A stretch of 64,000 nt of DNA from Gamsiella multidivaricata (Eukaryota; Mortierellomycota; Mortierellomycetes; Mortierellales; Mortierellaceae): NCBI RefSeq assembly GCF_025024155.1, contig NW_026251821.1, positions 28,243-92,242 on the forward strand. The letters run 5' to 3'. The notes beneath the pieces were generated by a model. It was not told where the DNA came from and did no database searches. It saw only the letters and a list, made by a program, of their open reading frames with translations. Positions 23,874-35,372 of the stretch are shown here, piece by piece (position 1 is the stretch's first letter; each line of letters begins with the position of its first letter). The position numbers and the translations under genes were made by a program.

Positions 23874-25226
23874 CTACTCCACGCTCATGACCTTGCGCCC
23901 GAGCCAGACCTGTCGCAGCTTTTTGAACTTCAACAAATGCCGTGCTACTCTCTCAGCAATCGATTGGTCGTTTTCCAAACCCGTGCTATTGTGTCCTGAA
24001 GACTCTTCGCTCTGTGTTCTTCCATCTACCCAAAGCTGGATCGCCCGATCAATCGTTTCTTTCGTATTAAGCCCACGAATCCTGATACACAGTACCACTA
24101 GGTCCATGCAGCCCCAGTTCGCATTTTCAACCTCGCCGATATCCATCTCATGCTCCGGAAAGGTGAATGTATCCAACTGAGTGCAGAATCGCGGTAGCAT
24201 TTGAAAGACCCAGCTGGGACCCTGGAACTGAGCCTTCAGTTGTGGAACTTCGTCGGAGCTGTAAAAAGTGTTGCTGGGAGCATAAGCTCTAAGCTCTTTC
24301 AGGGAGCTTTGGTGGGAGAGAATCGCCATGATCACCTCCATGGAGAGTGTGCTGTACAAGAAGCAGACACTCGTTAGTGCAGTGAAGGCTTGACTTAACA
24401 GATCCCTTGTAGTGTTGCTCGGGGTCTCGATATACAGAGTTTTCAGTAGAGGACAGTACTGGTTAACTCCGTTCTTGATGGCCTCCATGGAAACGGCGGC
24501 TGGTGGTGCTGTGTCCCGTATTTTCCACGAAGTGAGTTTCGGGAAGTGGATAAGGAGAGGTGCTGCGTCATGAGAGTTGGAGCACATATTGAAAACTTGT
24601 GTGATCGAGGCAGTAAGGATAGATAAGCTTGGATGTTGGAAAGTTTCGTAAGTGTGGCGACTATGAGTGACCAACTGACGAATATCCAGCAGGTCGAGGG
24701 CGGGGCATTGTTGCAGTAGCCTGGAAAATGCATTTCGCGTCATATATAGTCCCCAGAGCTTGAGAATGGACAATCTCGATGTCGCCTTGGTCGCAGGATA
24801 TGGAGATAGCGCGTTAATCTGCATCAACAGCTTTGGGGTCACTGAAGACAAGATATCCAGGTGTTCGAGTGAAGCGATGTTTCGCTGTATGATTTCGTAG
24901 CAGTACGCCTGGAATTCCACCATGTTATGCATGGCGGTAGCGAGGTGCCTCAACTTTGATGCCTGGGACCAGAGAATGACATCCAAATGCCACTGCTCAT
25001 TCAGGTTCTCGACGACGCGGATATGGTGTCCATACTTTGCAAAAACATCCTGATCAAGGTACTGCAGCTTTATATCGCAGCTGAAGTCGATAGTGTGCCA
25101 TATGGGGTACGCAAAGTCCTCTATCCAGTCCTTGCGCACTTGCACGCAGGTGATGGCATCCTTGACGGTGACATATCTTGCGATCTGAGCCCGTAGTTCT
25201 GGAATATGAAGCGGCGTTTTCGACAT
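23874..25226 (-). CDS. F-box-like/leucine-rich-repeat protein, apparently intact
   Basis: Intronless gene of 450 residues starting MSKTPLHIPELRAQIARY. The first 45 residues have the F-box pattern: Leu/Ile-Pro-Glu-Leu helix, then a Cys-Val-Val-Trp helix ending in KDWIEDF. The remainder shows irregular leucine-rich repeats (SLEHLDIL, LSILKLWGLY, LKTLYIETP, LKELRAYAP) and ends KFKKLRQVWLGRKV. F-box proteins usually bind Skp1 through the N-terminus and recruit substrates to an SCF ubiquitin ligase through the repeats; no specific substrate can be inferred. The open frame extends upstream to about 25379, but the ATG at 25226 matches the paralogous remnant at 27290-27650. A MITE lies about 155 bp upstream. 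Two decayed relatives occur at 27.3-28.3 kb. Confidence 0.78.
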   Translation of the reverse strand: MSKTPLHIPELRAQIARYVTVKDAITCVQVRKDWIEDFAYPIWHTIDFSCDIKLQYLDQDVFAKYGHHIRVVENLNEQWHLDVILWSQASKLRHLATAMHNMVEFQAYCYEIIQRNIASLEHLDILSSVTPKLLMQINALSPYPATKATSRLSILKLWGLYMTRNAFSRLLQQCPALDLLDIRQLVTHSRHTYETFQHPSLSILTASITQVFNMCSNSHDAAPLLIHFPKLTSWKIRDTAPPAAVSMEAIKNGVNQYCPLLKTLYIETPSNTTRDLLSQAFTALTSVCFLYSTLSMEVIMAILSHQSSLKELRAYAPSNTFYSSDEVPQLKAQFQGPSWVFQMLPRFCTQLDTFTFPEHEMDIGEVENANWGCMDLVVLCIRIRGLNTKETIDRAIQLWVDGRTQSEESSGHNSTGLENDQSIAERVARHLLKFKKLRQVWLGRKVMSVE

Positions 25227-25372
25227 AGCGAGGGGTGGATAGGTGGAGGTATGGACAGGCAAGAAAATGAGAAAGTAGATAGGTGGGTAGTTGGAACGGA
25301 AAGGGGATGGAGCAAAGAGAAGGTGGATTGGGACTATTTGCCACTCGACTCGCTCAACGAGCGATTGCGTGA

Positions 25373-25499
25373 GAATCAACCAGAGATATCAGCGGTTTTG
25401 GTAAGACGCTGTCAATTATGACTATTTTGTTAAGCAAAACTCCTGTAGTTGACAGCGTCTCACCAAAAAAAACAATCCGCTGATATCTCTGGAATCAAC
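25373..25499. mobile_element. hAT-like MITE with perfect 8-bp target-site duplication
   Basis: The element proper is 25381-25491 (111 bp). Its ends are perfect 15-bp inverted repeats starting CAGAGATATCAGCGG. The inner parts of the arms also pair (GGTAAGACGCTGTCAA against its near-complement), with about 8 extra bases in the right arm, so the whole folds as a hairpin around a short loop. It is flanked by an identical 8-bp direct repeat, GAATCAAC, at 25373-25380 and 25492-25499. An 8-bp duplication and CAG-starting termini are typical of the hAT superfamily. It encodes nothing, so it is non-autonomous. It lies in the upstream region of the F-box-like gene on the minus strand. Confidence 0.9.
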
Positions 25500-25589
25500 T
25501 ATACAAAAAATTGCTTTCAGTGCTATGGTTCTCGGTAGGTTATAGGCTATCTTCTGACTTCATGTTATTATGTTATTTGACAGATGTAC

Positions 25590-25621
<32 letters not shown>

Positions 25622-25781
25622 ACTGAAGCGGAATTCAGTAACTTCTTGCCATTGAATTAAGGGGATGGTGTTATGGCGTCTTATTGGTCGGATCTCACCA
25701 CTTCTTCTCTAACACTTCAACTGCACAAGGCAACTGCACACTTCAATCTTACATACTTATTTAGCAAAGGTTACTACTCGT

Positions 25782-26480
25782 CTATTCATCCTGACCGGCC
25801 ACAGATGGTGGTTGGCGCTGACTCTTCGGTGCCGGTCCGCGCCCCTTCCCGCACCCACTGGCCTTTGATGGCTGCGACTGGCTTCTGGCGACTCTTCTCA
25901 ATTTTTTGTTTCCCTCACAGTTTCCATAGTCGGTACCTGATTGCGTATCCTCACCCTCCGTCCCCTCCTGCGATAGCTCTCCTTCAGCTGCGTTCATAAT
26001 ACCAATATACGGCGGATCCCGAGGATGGTCTGCATCGGCGCACAGATCTTCATTATTTTTTCTTTCTCCAGCTCTGCCATTTTCAATAAATAAGGATCCA
26101 GCTCGGGCGTCACTTCAACGTCGGCATTATTTCTGCTGCTGCTTTTGAGTCTGTGGCTGTGGTGACTGATCATGTCTTTACTGCTGCTGCTGTTGTTGAC
26201 AATGTCTCTGTTAACATTGTAATTGTTGTTTAGCCGTTGCTGTTGTTGTAGTTGTTGTTGTAGCTAGCGCTTCTGTTGTTGGTGTTTTCCTATCTCTATT
26301 GATTTCATTCTCCCATGCATCAAGTCCGAGTTTGTCCACAACAATGCAGTACTTCAAAGACATCGAACTGCTTGTACAATACAATCAATTTTCAGTGTTA
26401 CTAACTTGGCGTCATACATGCTCCTAATGCTGTTGTTCAGGCTTGTAGAGGGGCTCGCATTTGGGATCATGGCAGGAGTG
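25782..26480 (-). pseudogene. Decayed Gln/Asn-rich gene of unknown family
   Basis: Reading the minus strand, protein-like sequence continues across this stretch but changes frame. From about 26300 to 26050 it has polyglutamine and polyasparagine runs (CAA/CAG/AAC repeats), then a charged segment with VEVTPELDPYLLKMAELEKE. At an A6 run near 26065 the frame must slip by one base to continue into DADHPRDPPYIGIMNAAEGE and a basic, Gly/Pro-rich C-terminus ending at a stop at 25782. In the Gln-rich part an in-frame TAG (about 26265) interrupts a run of Gln codons. Upstream, near 26440-26480, a short Ser/Asn-rich frame may be the start. I do not recognise the family. It could instead be a spliced gene with sequence errors in its repeats. 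Confidence 0.38.
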
Positions 26481-26491
26481 GGTATCGACTA

Positions 26492-26493
26492 TT

Positions 26494-26530
<37 letters not shown>
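26492..26530. repeat. T9-A30 homopolymer junction
   Basis: Nine T are followed directly by thirty A. This could be the poly(A) scar of a retroposed sequence inserted on the plus strand, with the repeat-rich stretch 25.8-26.5 kb lying upstream of the tail. No clear target-site duplication was found. Confidence 0.9.
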
Positions 26531-26531
<1 letters not shown>

Positions 26532-27289
26532 CGTATATGTTCAGTCAGATTATCATCCAAATGAAAGAATCAGACAAGGCCTAATGTGATAAAACGAATG
26601 ACAAGAACGAAAGGACCAAAGAAAAGCGTCAAGAAAAGCAAGAATACGAGAGAAAAGTAATGCAAACATAAATATGAAGATGAAGACAAGGGAATGTTTA
26701 AAGGAAGGTAAAAGAGAGGGACGCGCCACCCAAAAAAAACATTATACACAAACATGCAGAGCAAAATGCACTGACCACACAAGAGAAAAAGACAATTTTG
26801 GCAGACTGAAAGAGGCGGTTGAGATTGATGAAGGTAAACAAGCGATCAGAAAAAGAAGAATGGTACAAGAAAGAGGTAATGAGCGGAGGAGGGTGAAGAC
26901 AACGGAAAAAGAGGGCAATGAATGAATGAATAAGAGTAAAAAAATATGTGTATGTGTCGAGAAATGAAAGATATGATGTTAATACACAGAATGAGGATGC
27001 AATTACAGTGCAGAGTGGAGTATTTGGGAGACTGTTGAGGCAGTTAGGCAACAACCTTTTTTTTTTTTGACGAGCACAACCTGAATAAAAAAACGTTCTT
27101 CCCTCCCGTCATTTTTCTTCCCACTTATTTTTGAATCTGCACCTGAAATTTAACAAAACTACGGCACAGACTATGAGTATATGATTTACTTTAATCTACT
27201 GCAACACCATTAGAGGTCAGTGAGTAGGCCGAGAAAAACATTGATGGACTCGATGTACAGGAAATGGTTATGGTTAGGAGGTCAAAATC
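26531..27289. other. AT-rich, purine-rich gene-free stretch
   Basis: The plus strand is dominated by GAAAG/AAGAG-type sequence (26570-26940) with no family resemblance in any frame. A ten-T run lies near 27060. I see no gene. Confidence 0.5.
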
Positions 27290-27650
27290 TGGCGATTTGG
27301 TAGATAATGTCGTAGAGATATGCTTGAAAGCTTGGTATGCCTTGCATGATCGTAGCAAGCTGCTTCAATTTAGAAGCCTTGGACCTGAGGATGGTATTCA
27401 GATGCGGTTGTTCCTTCAGATTCTTGACAATACGGATATGATGTCCATACTTCTCAGGAACATCCTGACCAAAATCCTGCAGCTTTGTATCGGTTGCAAA
27501 GTCAATGGTATCCCATATTGGATAGGTGAAGTCGACCATCCAGTCCTTGTAGACCTATGCGCATGCGATCGCATTCTTGACTGTAACGAATCGTGCGATC
27601 TATGTACGGAGCTCTGGTATTTGAAATGGGTTTCGGAGTGTGTTAGTCAT
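27290..27650 (-). pseudogene. N-terminal remnant of an F-box-like paralogue
   Basis: This is homologous to the first 130 or so residues of the intact gene at 23874-25226. It starts MTNTLRNPFQIPEL at 27650 and includes matching blocks such as TYPIWDTIDF and KYGHHIRIVKNL. Two in-frame TAG codons (minus strand, plus coordinates 27600-27602 and 27555-27557) fall where the intact copy has CAG (Gln). Homology is lost after an FQAYLYDII block near 27310, so the C-terminal two thirds are missing. It is plainly non-functional as an F-box gene. Confidence 0.8.
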
Positions 27651-27997
27651 AGAGGAGGGTATAAAAAATGGAGTGACGAAATTGCCAATTTGCGAGAACC
27701 GGGAGGGTTTATGTAGTATATCGCAAGCATATCCAAAAGCCGTTGGTACCATGCTCCAAATGAGACAAGGACAAAGAATGTCTGCAGATGTCCACAAGGG
27801 TATCGATCCAGGCTTGTGTGGTTGATGAGCGTCCTTTTTCCCCGTCATTGTTGCTACCACTGTTGCCTTGTATTCAAGGCGTATATACCACATTCAGTTG
27901 TCGTCCCTTTTCCGAAAGTATAACAAGCATAAGTAATTTTTATTGAATACTACAACCAAAAACCTGAGAAAAGATATGTCGGCGCCACTACTCTGCA

Positions 27998-28325
27998 ATG
28001 TCCGGACCCTGTAACCAAGCCAGACTCTGTGCAGCTTTTTGTATCTCAGCAGATATTGCGCCACTTGCGCCTCGATCGAATTATCGTGTTGGAAAGCCGT
28101 GTCAATGTGCCCTGGCGATCTATTAGACTTGAGCGCTCTATCCTTCCACAGCTGAATCGTACGGTCGATCTTCTCTTCGGTATCAAGACTATGAATCCTG
28201 ATGTGAAGTGTTTCCAAATCTGCACATGCCCACTTTTCTCCGATATCCATCTTAGGAAACGAAGACACGAGTGTCCTCAATCGACTGGTGAGGCCTTGAA
28301 ATAAAAGTAGAGGCCCTTGGACTGA
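27998..28325 (-). pseudogene. C-terminal remnant of an F-box-like paralogue
   Basis: This matches the last 110 or so residues of the intact F-box-like gene at 23874: MDIGEKWACADLETL, then KIDRTIQLWKD, and finally LLRYKKLHRVWLGYRV against KKLRQVWLGRKV. The frame runs on into unrelated sequence at 27894 instead of stopping. It lies upstream, not downstream, of the N-terminal remnant on the same strand. The two are therefore not halves of one simply deleted gene. Confidence 0.75.
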
Positions 28326-28770
28326 TTATAAGGCTATCTGCTGCCATTGTCAGCTGTGCAGTCCCTATATTAATAATGGAGACGCGACGAGCTGTTTGCA
28401 GCCACTATTGTTGCTGCTTTTGGGTCTAGCTTTGAGATCTTGCGCACGAACCAAGTGTCCTTCAAAATATTTGTGTATGTAGACTAATTCTCAATGACAT
28501 CCTATGGTTCGTGCTCAATATTCAATCGAAATCCTCGATGGTCGAACCAGACAGTTGTTGGACTCATGAGTCGCACACTTCATGATAGATCACGAAGGAG
28601 GGCTTGGAATTTTAGGGCAGCAAACACAATCATTCACCCACAACTCACTAACCGCAAGTTCACTCCCTTTGCCACCATTTTTGCCCTATCTATCATCCCT
28701 CTCATCAACCTTCTCTCGCATCACTCTCCTTTCGCGTACCCTCTTCCTCATACAATCTGCTCCCTTTGCC
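28326..28770 (+). promoter_or_regulatory. Upstream region of the Crinkler-like gene
   Basis: No gene beyond the F-box remnant. Pyrimidine-rich sequence from about 28640 to 28765 leads to the start codon. Confidence 0.4.
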
Positions 28771-30592
28771 ATGGTCAACCTCAAACTATCTTGTCTTGTT
28801 GGTTGGGAGTCGACCTCAAGGGCGTTCCTAATCTCTGCCTCTTCCACACTCACCATTACTGACCTCAAAGAGCTCATCAAGGCAGAGAAGGTCCCCGAAT
28901 TCGACGAAATTGCCGCTGAGAACCTCATTCTATGGCGCATCTTAGTACCAGTCATTGCTACCAGGGGACACGACTCAGTCAAACTCGACGCTCTGGATGA
29001 TAAGGAAGAGCTCCCTCCTTCCGATGACCTCCTAGATTTTTTCCCAGACACACCAGCCAAGAAGGCAATTCACATCATTGTTGAACTGCCTCCACTCGGT
29101 ATGAGTTCAGGCACTACGAATGAGCTAATTTCACGTCCATACACTCTTCTAAACTGCCTTCCTTTTTTTTTCTTTTTTTTCTAGGTGTTGTGTGTGTGCT
29201 TGTTGTGGCATAGGTTCTTCAGTATCCGCAGCGCTGTCCTTGCCACTCAAAAGAGGTCGCGAACAAGAGCTCGAGGATCCACAAAAGCTTCCAAAGACTG
29301 ATGACTGGGTGAAGTATAACGCCAAAGACAGAGCCGTGGATTTACCGCCCTTGCTGGTCAGCATGCTCAATGCTGGAGAGTTCACACCTGAACCGCGCGA
29401 CGAGTTCAAGCAGCAGTTGGACGATATGCAAGTCGGCCAGCAAATTATACTACCATCGATCGGTCAACGTCCCAAGCATTATGGACAGGGCTACCAGAAA
29501 CTGTCGTTTTTTATCACCGAGCAGATGGTGGAGATGTGGCGCCTGCTTTCCAGCAACAACGATCGGCCGATCAGAAGGATCCTGTCGGGCCCAGTGGGTG
29601 TAGGAAAATCATACCTTGCGCTCTTTCTTGCTACTAAAGCATATGCAGAGGCATGGCCATTACTTTACTTTTCAGATGCGAAAAAACTGGCCTTATCCGA
29701 CGGTTATGATGTAGCACAAGAGATCTACGAACGGTTCCTAGCCCTGAACAAGGACATTTTGACTGTCACTGACTCCCAAGAATCGACACACGGGCACCCA
29801 ACTGGAAGTACAGTAGTCATTCATGCAGCCACTAGCATCCTAGGCAGGCTACTCCAACAACGGGAAACTAAAACTCTCTTGGTCGTCGACGGACATGGCG
29901 CACTCTTCGAACAGGACCCACCAGTGCCCAAAAAATACATGATTTTCAACCCGCTGATGCAACTTGCCGCATGGAGAGAAAACAGCAGAGGGGCGCGAGT
30001 GGTCATGGCGGGCACGGCCGAAAAATTTGAGAGACATTGCATCAAAAATGACATGTGGAATTGGCTGGAATATGTCACTCCTCTGTCTGATACTATCTTC
30101 GACAAGTTGTTGGATATGGACGCCATACTATCAAGAGCCGCGATCAGGGAGCAAGTGAAGAAGACCACAAACCGCGCTCCACGTGAACTAGTCAGCATGG
30201 CAGCGTTTATCTGTCAAAACGTAGCTACAACTGGACAACAATCAGCTACAATCGATCCAAACACCTACGCCGATCAAGTTGTCTTGTCCCGAATGAGGCA
30301 GTTCGCAGAACAGCGGCACCGTGCATTTTATCTGGATGCATATTTCCATTTTAGAAGTCTAGGTGACATTCAACGACATTCTCATCGGCATGCTCTTGCG
30401 GCTATACTTCTTCCTCGAAAAGAAGGCGAATTCGATTTCGAGTATAGGGGATTCGACTATCAATTCATGGACCTCGGGCTGGTCACAGGGTCAGAGTCGG
30501 GGTTTGTACAGAATACCGCGCCCTATGTCCAGCTGCCAAAGATGCTCTCTTTGCTCTGTACAAGTCTATGCCGCTTCCTCGAGATACAATGA
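28771..30592 (+). CDS. Crinkler (CRN)-like protein with P-loop NTPase domain, 3' end broken
   Basis: Exons 28771-29098 and 29214-30592 give 568 residues. The N-terminal 110 residues resemble the ubiquitin-like CRN header: a short strand with LSCLVGWESTSRAF, a helix containing ITDLKELIKAEK, and the late motif LILWRILVPV. A P-loop NTPase domain follows, with Walker A GPVGVGKS (about residue 235) and a Walker B-like strand LLVVDGHG (about 330). Crinklers in oomycetes and early fungi are proposed host- or rival-directed effectors acting in nuclei; the role here is inference. Near 30510-30516 the reading frame departs from the expected family sequence: a neighbouring frame carries the continuation (LCPAAKDALFALYKS) for about 35 more codons. 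This indicates a one-base indel. No C-terminal nuclease- or kinase-like effector domain is present. Convergent with the RGS gene. Status: degraded or truncated allele. Confidence 0.75.
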
Positions 30593-30773
30593 CGGCTATT
30601 ACAGGTGGTCATAAGGACGAAATTGGTCAAGCTTCTGGAAGATCTTCCTTCTAACGTCAGTTAGAAAGTTGCTGCTCGATGTTTCGGAGGTTCTGCTGAA
30701 TACTGAAGTTTTATTAATAACAACCATGTAAAGGCTTCGTTAGTGGTATGTAGTGGTCTCTGCACCTGAACGA

Positions 30774-33466
30774 TTAAAGTGCCGGGGATGCACTGCGCTC
30801 CACCCGCTCAATCCTGGCTCCACCCAGTGTTGGAAACTTTGATCTACTCGGCGATGTTATAGGTCTGTTGGCTGAATTACTGGATCCTTTAATGTTACTG
30901 CTTCCACTCGTGCTGTCCCTCTGCCGGACACGGTTCACCATCACCTCCCGATACTTGTCGGTTTTTGTAAACTTTGGCACAGAGTCGGTGGACATTAGCC
31001 GGAAGATATGGTCATGAATGCGGTCAAAGAGCGAAATATGGATCAGCTCCTGATGTCCTGCGCCATATCTTTTCCTGCCGTTTTCGCCTTCCTGAACAGT
31101 GGAGGGTGATAAAGGCGACTCAGGCGAATCTGGCAATGTCCCGAAGCCACTGTCACACTCATTTGTCGACGAAGAAGAGGGGCTCGATGAAGGAAGAGGT
31201 GCCTCCATGTTCCGCACGACAGCCTGCATATATGCTGTTATGTCTTGACGCATCTGATGTGGAAGGTTCAGTTCTCGTGGGGCGCCAGAAACCAAATAGG
31301 TTTCATGAATAGCGAATGCCTGTGTGCAAATCTGCTTCTCGAGTTCACGCAACGTGGCTGGCTGCGGCGCATTCATGGCCAATCCGCCTCCAGGGCTCAG
31401 TCCCATCCCTGATGCTGCTCTTAAAGGATCCTTTCCTGACACTGTTTGGTTATAAGCCCTGGTAGAGTTGATAAGTGTGTTGAATTTGGCCCTGTAGTCA
31501 AGCACCTCAAGATAAAATGCCAGATTCTCCTCGCAAATGTTCTGTTTCAAAAAACTCTTGAACATCTCCCGGAGTGTGGAGTTGGATAATATCAGGTTTA
31601 GCCTGGTGGTGTTGGACGTCGTTGGCTGTGCTGAAAAACCAATGGTAGAGATGGGACCCCCACTGCTGGTGCCGGGTTCACGTTGCCCAACAGACTCCTT
31701 GCCAGAGGACGAAGGCGCATATGAGGATAAGGCGCCGGATTCGGAGAGAATCTGAAAAGCTGGGTCGTCAAGAATTTGAGATAGTCGGTGAACTGAGCTG
31801 CTATTGCTTGTGGCATCCTCTTTGCGCTGCGTTGAACCGCTTAGAGTTGATTCATCTGCTGAGCGACGTTTTTCACGTCCTACGGAGATGGGTAGACGTG
31901 AAACCGTATTGGATGTGAGCTTGAACTGATTCAATAGTAGTAGCTCAGAGTTGGTTCGATCTGCTTTGGACCCCAATGGTGTCCTTTCTATTATTATTAT
32001 TATGTTGACGGAAGCAGCGAGGTTCATGTTAGGAAACTGCATTTCGGAGACTTGTTCCATGACAAAGGATCGACAGCAGCATATATTCAGGTCTGTTACT
32101 CCATTACCATCCATCCAGTCAGTGCTGACACTGCTTCCACGGCTGCGTACAGGGTTCTCCCATCCGAGAACAGCTCGGCCTAGTTCTGTAAAATGATACA
32201 AAGCCGAGTTCCCCGTCTTGAATAGCGTTGGTCCGTTCCGGTTGTCCTCGCCGACTTGTCCGATGTATCGTGCGCTGACCATCTCCTGTGCAATGCATAT
32301 GGCCTCCTCCTTGCTGATGACAGTGGTATTGTCCAACAACCACTCGATAGCTGCTTTCCCATAAAACGTATGCTTGTACATATCATAGTTGTGTTGCTGA
32401 TCTTTGACTTTAATTCCGTTGCTGCGGTCAACGTTAGCCTGGATGCGATCTCTACCAGGACTGGAGGTCAGTGGCGATGAATCGCCAGCTGAATCTGATG
32501 CTCGTGCCATGACATTTGGCCGCGAGCCCGCAAAATGCTTAAATATAGCGTCAATGGCCTTTCGGTTCAACACGACCGCATCCTCGTCTTCAGCACGCTC
32601 CAGAAATAGTATTTGCGGCGTCGCGTTTGCTGTGATATGGCGAGTCTCCTCAACAGAGAGTGAATTGCGGCGGACGAATCTCTGGACAATATGTGCCCCC
32701 TTGCCCGTCACTTGGTAGACCCCCTTATTCTGAAAATCGCGTTTGCTAGGATCAGATGCGCTTTCGAACAGCCTGGCGTCCATGAATGTCTGGCATAGGT
32801 TCTTGGCCATGTCGCGCGATAATGAGAACCGAGTGGTTACGACCCGCGTAATGATGCGTGTGGGATCCTTGGGATCCGTGTCATGGTTTGCCTGAATAAA
32901 TTGGAGCCCTCCTAGATTGGAGATTGCATCTTCGGCCGTAAAACTGTTGGGATAACTTTTAAGAAATATCTTGTGGTTCTCGATTGGCAGGGAGATCATC
33001 AGCGTTGAGAACAGTTCAAAGATGTTCTACGCTCATACCAACACGTCAGGGACACAATAGATAAAAAAAGACAAATGTTAGTAAAGACCCCATGTTTGAG
33101 TGTACTATGTATAAATGTAGTTGAGTCTGGCAAAAAATCCAGCCATAGTATTATTTCAAGTCATTGGATGTTCCATCGCCATTTATACTACTGCTTTCCT
33201 GCACTTTCATGCGGGTGACCGTTACAGTATTCGCTCGGGAATGTGCCACCGAGGCATGGATTGACGCCAGACATTCTCGTGCTGACATCTTAAGGAAAAT
33301 ACTGTAGCTAATATCACCTTGCATTGAGAAACCCCTTTAATTCCTGATCATGCGACTGCTGCCAATGCTGGAGCCAACGTGAAGCGGAAGCAGTATGCGT
33401 TGGTCCGTAATGGTGCATGAAATAACTCACCTTTGCAAACGCGCGGCCTGACGTTGTAGTCTTCAT
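30774..33466 (-). CDS. Regulator of G-protein signalling, Sst2/FlbA type (DEP + RGS)
   Basis: GTPase-activating protein for heterotrimeric G-alpha subunits. Exons 33431-33466 (MKTTTSGRAFAK) and 30774-33026 give 762 residues; the donor is GTGAGT and the acceptor lies just before AACATC. The fungal-type DEP region spans about residues 20-120 (FTAEDAISNLGGLQF, DPTRIITRVVTT), and a second DEP domain about 215-300 (FYGKAAIEWLLDNTTVISK). After a low-complexity linker the RGS domain covers about 490-700: LREMFKSFLKQNICEENLAFYL, then YNQTVSGKDP, and DRIHDHIFRLMSTDSVPKF. A Ser/Pro-rich insertion of about 60 residues splits the RGS fold, as in FlbA/Sst2 relatives. The C-terminus is basic. DEP domains of Sst2 tether it to the receptor tail. 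The family is clear and the start is well supported. Confidence 0.92.
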
Positions 33467-35372
33467 TCTGAGGGTAGGCACGGCGAAAATGACAAACGAA
33501 ATACTGGGTAAGTACTGGTACCAAACGGCTGTGACGAAGGGCCTTCTAATTCACTTCTTTATGTTTTCGAACACTCGGAGGGCTTTAAAGATGGGAACGA
33601 AATCTTTGATGAGAATGAGGATTCGTTCGCTTCAGCGTGGGGTCGTATTGAGACAGTACTGAAGAAGAGGTGAAGGACACCAAATATTCGATATCTATAG
33701 CGATAGCAACATGAGAGGAATATTATGTTGGTTAGCCCATAGCCGTGTCCCTTGAGCATCATTACACGATTCAGGAGTCTGGGTCTACGACATCGCCTTA
33801 GTCAGCGGTCGTTACCCTCTCCGTTACTTTCATAAAGAGCGCGGTGGAGCATGCCATCAAGGGCTTCTCGGGATTTTGGAATAAAATTGCTTAGGACAAG
33901 TACATGCAGCCGCGATAAATAGGGAAGCCATTTGAGGCCCTTGTGGGGAAGAGAAAGGTAGGGACAGTTTAGGGTGTCGAGCATGTATGACTATTTCCGG
34001 GCAGCGAAGAAAAGGAGACAGCTCAAAGAAATAGGGACGACACAAACGGAACGACAAGGCAATTGAGGAGACGACGGGCGCAAGTAAAAATCGTGATGAT
34101 AAAAGCGGCAGAATACACACCACACACACGTACAAATAAAAAAAGGCGCGAAACAACAAAAGTAGGAAGGAATGGGAATCGGCTTTGCTCCATACAGCGG
34201 CGTATGAACGATAAGGACAAGAACGAGAAGGAGGAGGAATAGTTCGTGCGAAAAAGGGCAACGGACGCCAAGTTCTCGGCTTTACCATGATCCTCATATC
34301 TGTGGAACAATAATACGCATGCGCCTAGCAGTGTTTCTTCGTAAACGTATTCTTTCACTCTCCACACTCTTTAATTGAATAAACGCGTTTAATTGCACAC
34401 TATTTTTTTTAGCTTTCTTCATACTCATGCAAACTCAATCGCTGGTGTGAGCAAGAGATTTGATTTAGAGACACTCTACCAGAATGAATGCAAGACGAGG
34501 CCGTGTGAACAGTGTTGAGTGAGGTGAATGAAGTAAGGCTGTGAGGTTGTGCTTGAGTGTTAGGAGCGCACTAGACTGAAGGTTGCTCTAGGACCTCGGA
34601 GCTGTTTGTTTGTGTTTGTACGAATGTGATTTAAGAGGGCGGAATGCAGTAGAGAGACGAGAACGAGCATAAGGGAAGGATCAAAGAGAAAGGAAACAAA
34701 AGAAAAAGACGAGGAGGGAGAGAAAGAGACGAGGGAAGAGAAGGGGAAAGAGGGGTGCGACGGCGAGTAGCACAAAGCACAACACACACAGGCATCTACC
34801 GCTTTATTGACCCGTAAACTCATAAACATAAAGTTCATTCGCATGGGAAGACATACCACCACCGCAAGAAATGGATAATCTGACGGTCAAGGCAGACGAA
34901 GGAACGAGGAATAGAGCAGATTACTGCGACGCAGCACGGTACACTAGCAGAGAGAACTAGATTAACCCCTGAGTTTTTTTTATGCACTTTTACGCAGCCC
35001 CCCTAAGAATCGAGCACCCCTCTAACGCCCCTCGTTAGGTTATACGTTGCATGGAATCAGGCAAAAGGGAGGAGGATGAAATGGAATGTCCTATCCTACT
35101 TGGAGCGGACGCAGTTGGCTACAGTCGCGTCGCGAGACGCGTTCTGGCACATGGCGCACTTTTTTCGTGGCTTCTAGTCACGTGATAATCCTGCCTGCCA
35201 GCCAGGCTGATCAAAAAGTGTCTCCATCATCTCTTCTTCTCCACCTCTTCATCTCAACATTCCTTGGACGCGATACTCGGCCTCAGTATCGACACACGCA
35301 CAAGCGCACGTACACGCATCACAATCATTAGTGTCAGGACTCGAGATATAACCGCAATACCACATCTCGGGA
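33467..35372. other. 1.9-kb gene-free spacer (RGS upstream to EMC1 upstream)
   Basis: Divergent promoter region. The open frames here have no family resemblance. A purine-rich tract (GGAAGAG-type) covers about 34650-34760. The last 200 bp before EMC1 are C-rich with ACACAC-type repeats. No RNA gene was recognised. Confidence 0.5.
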
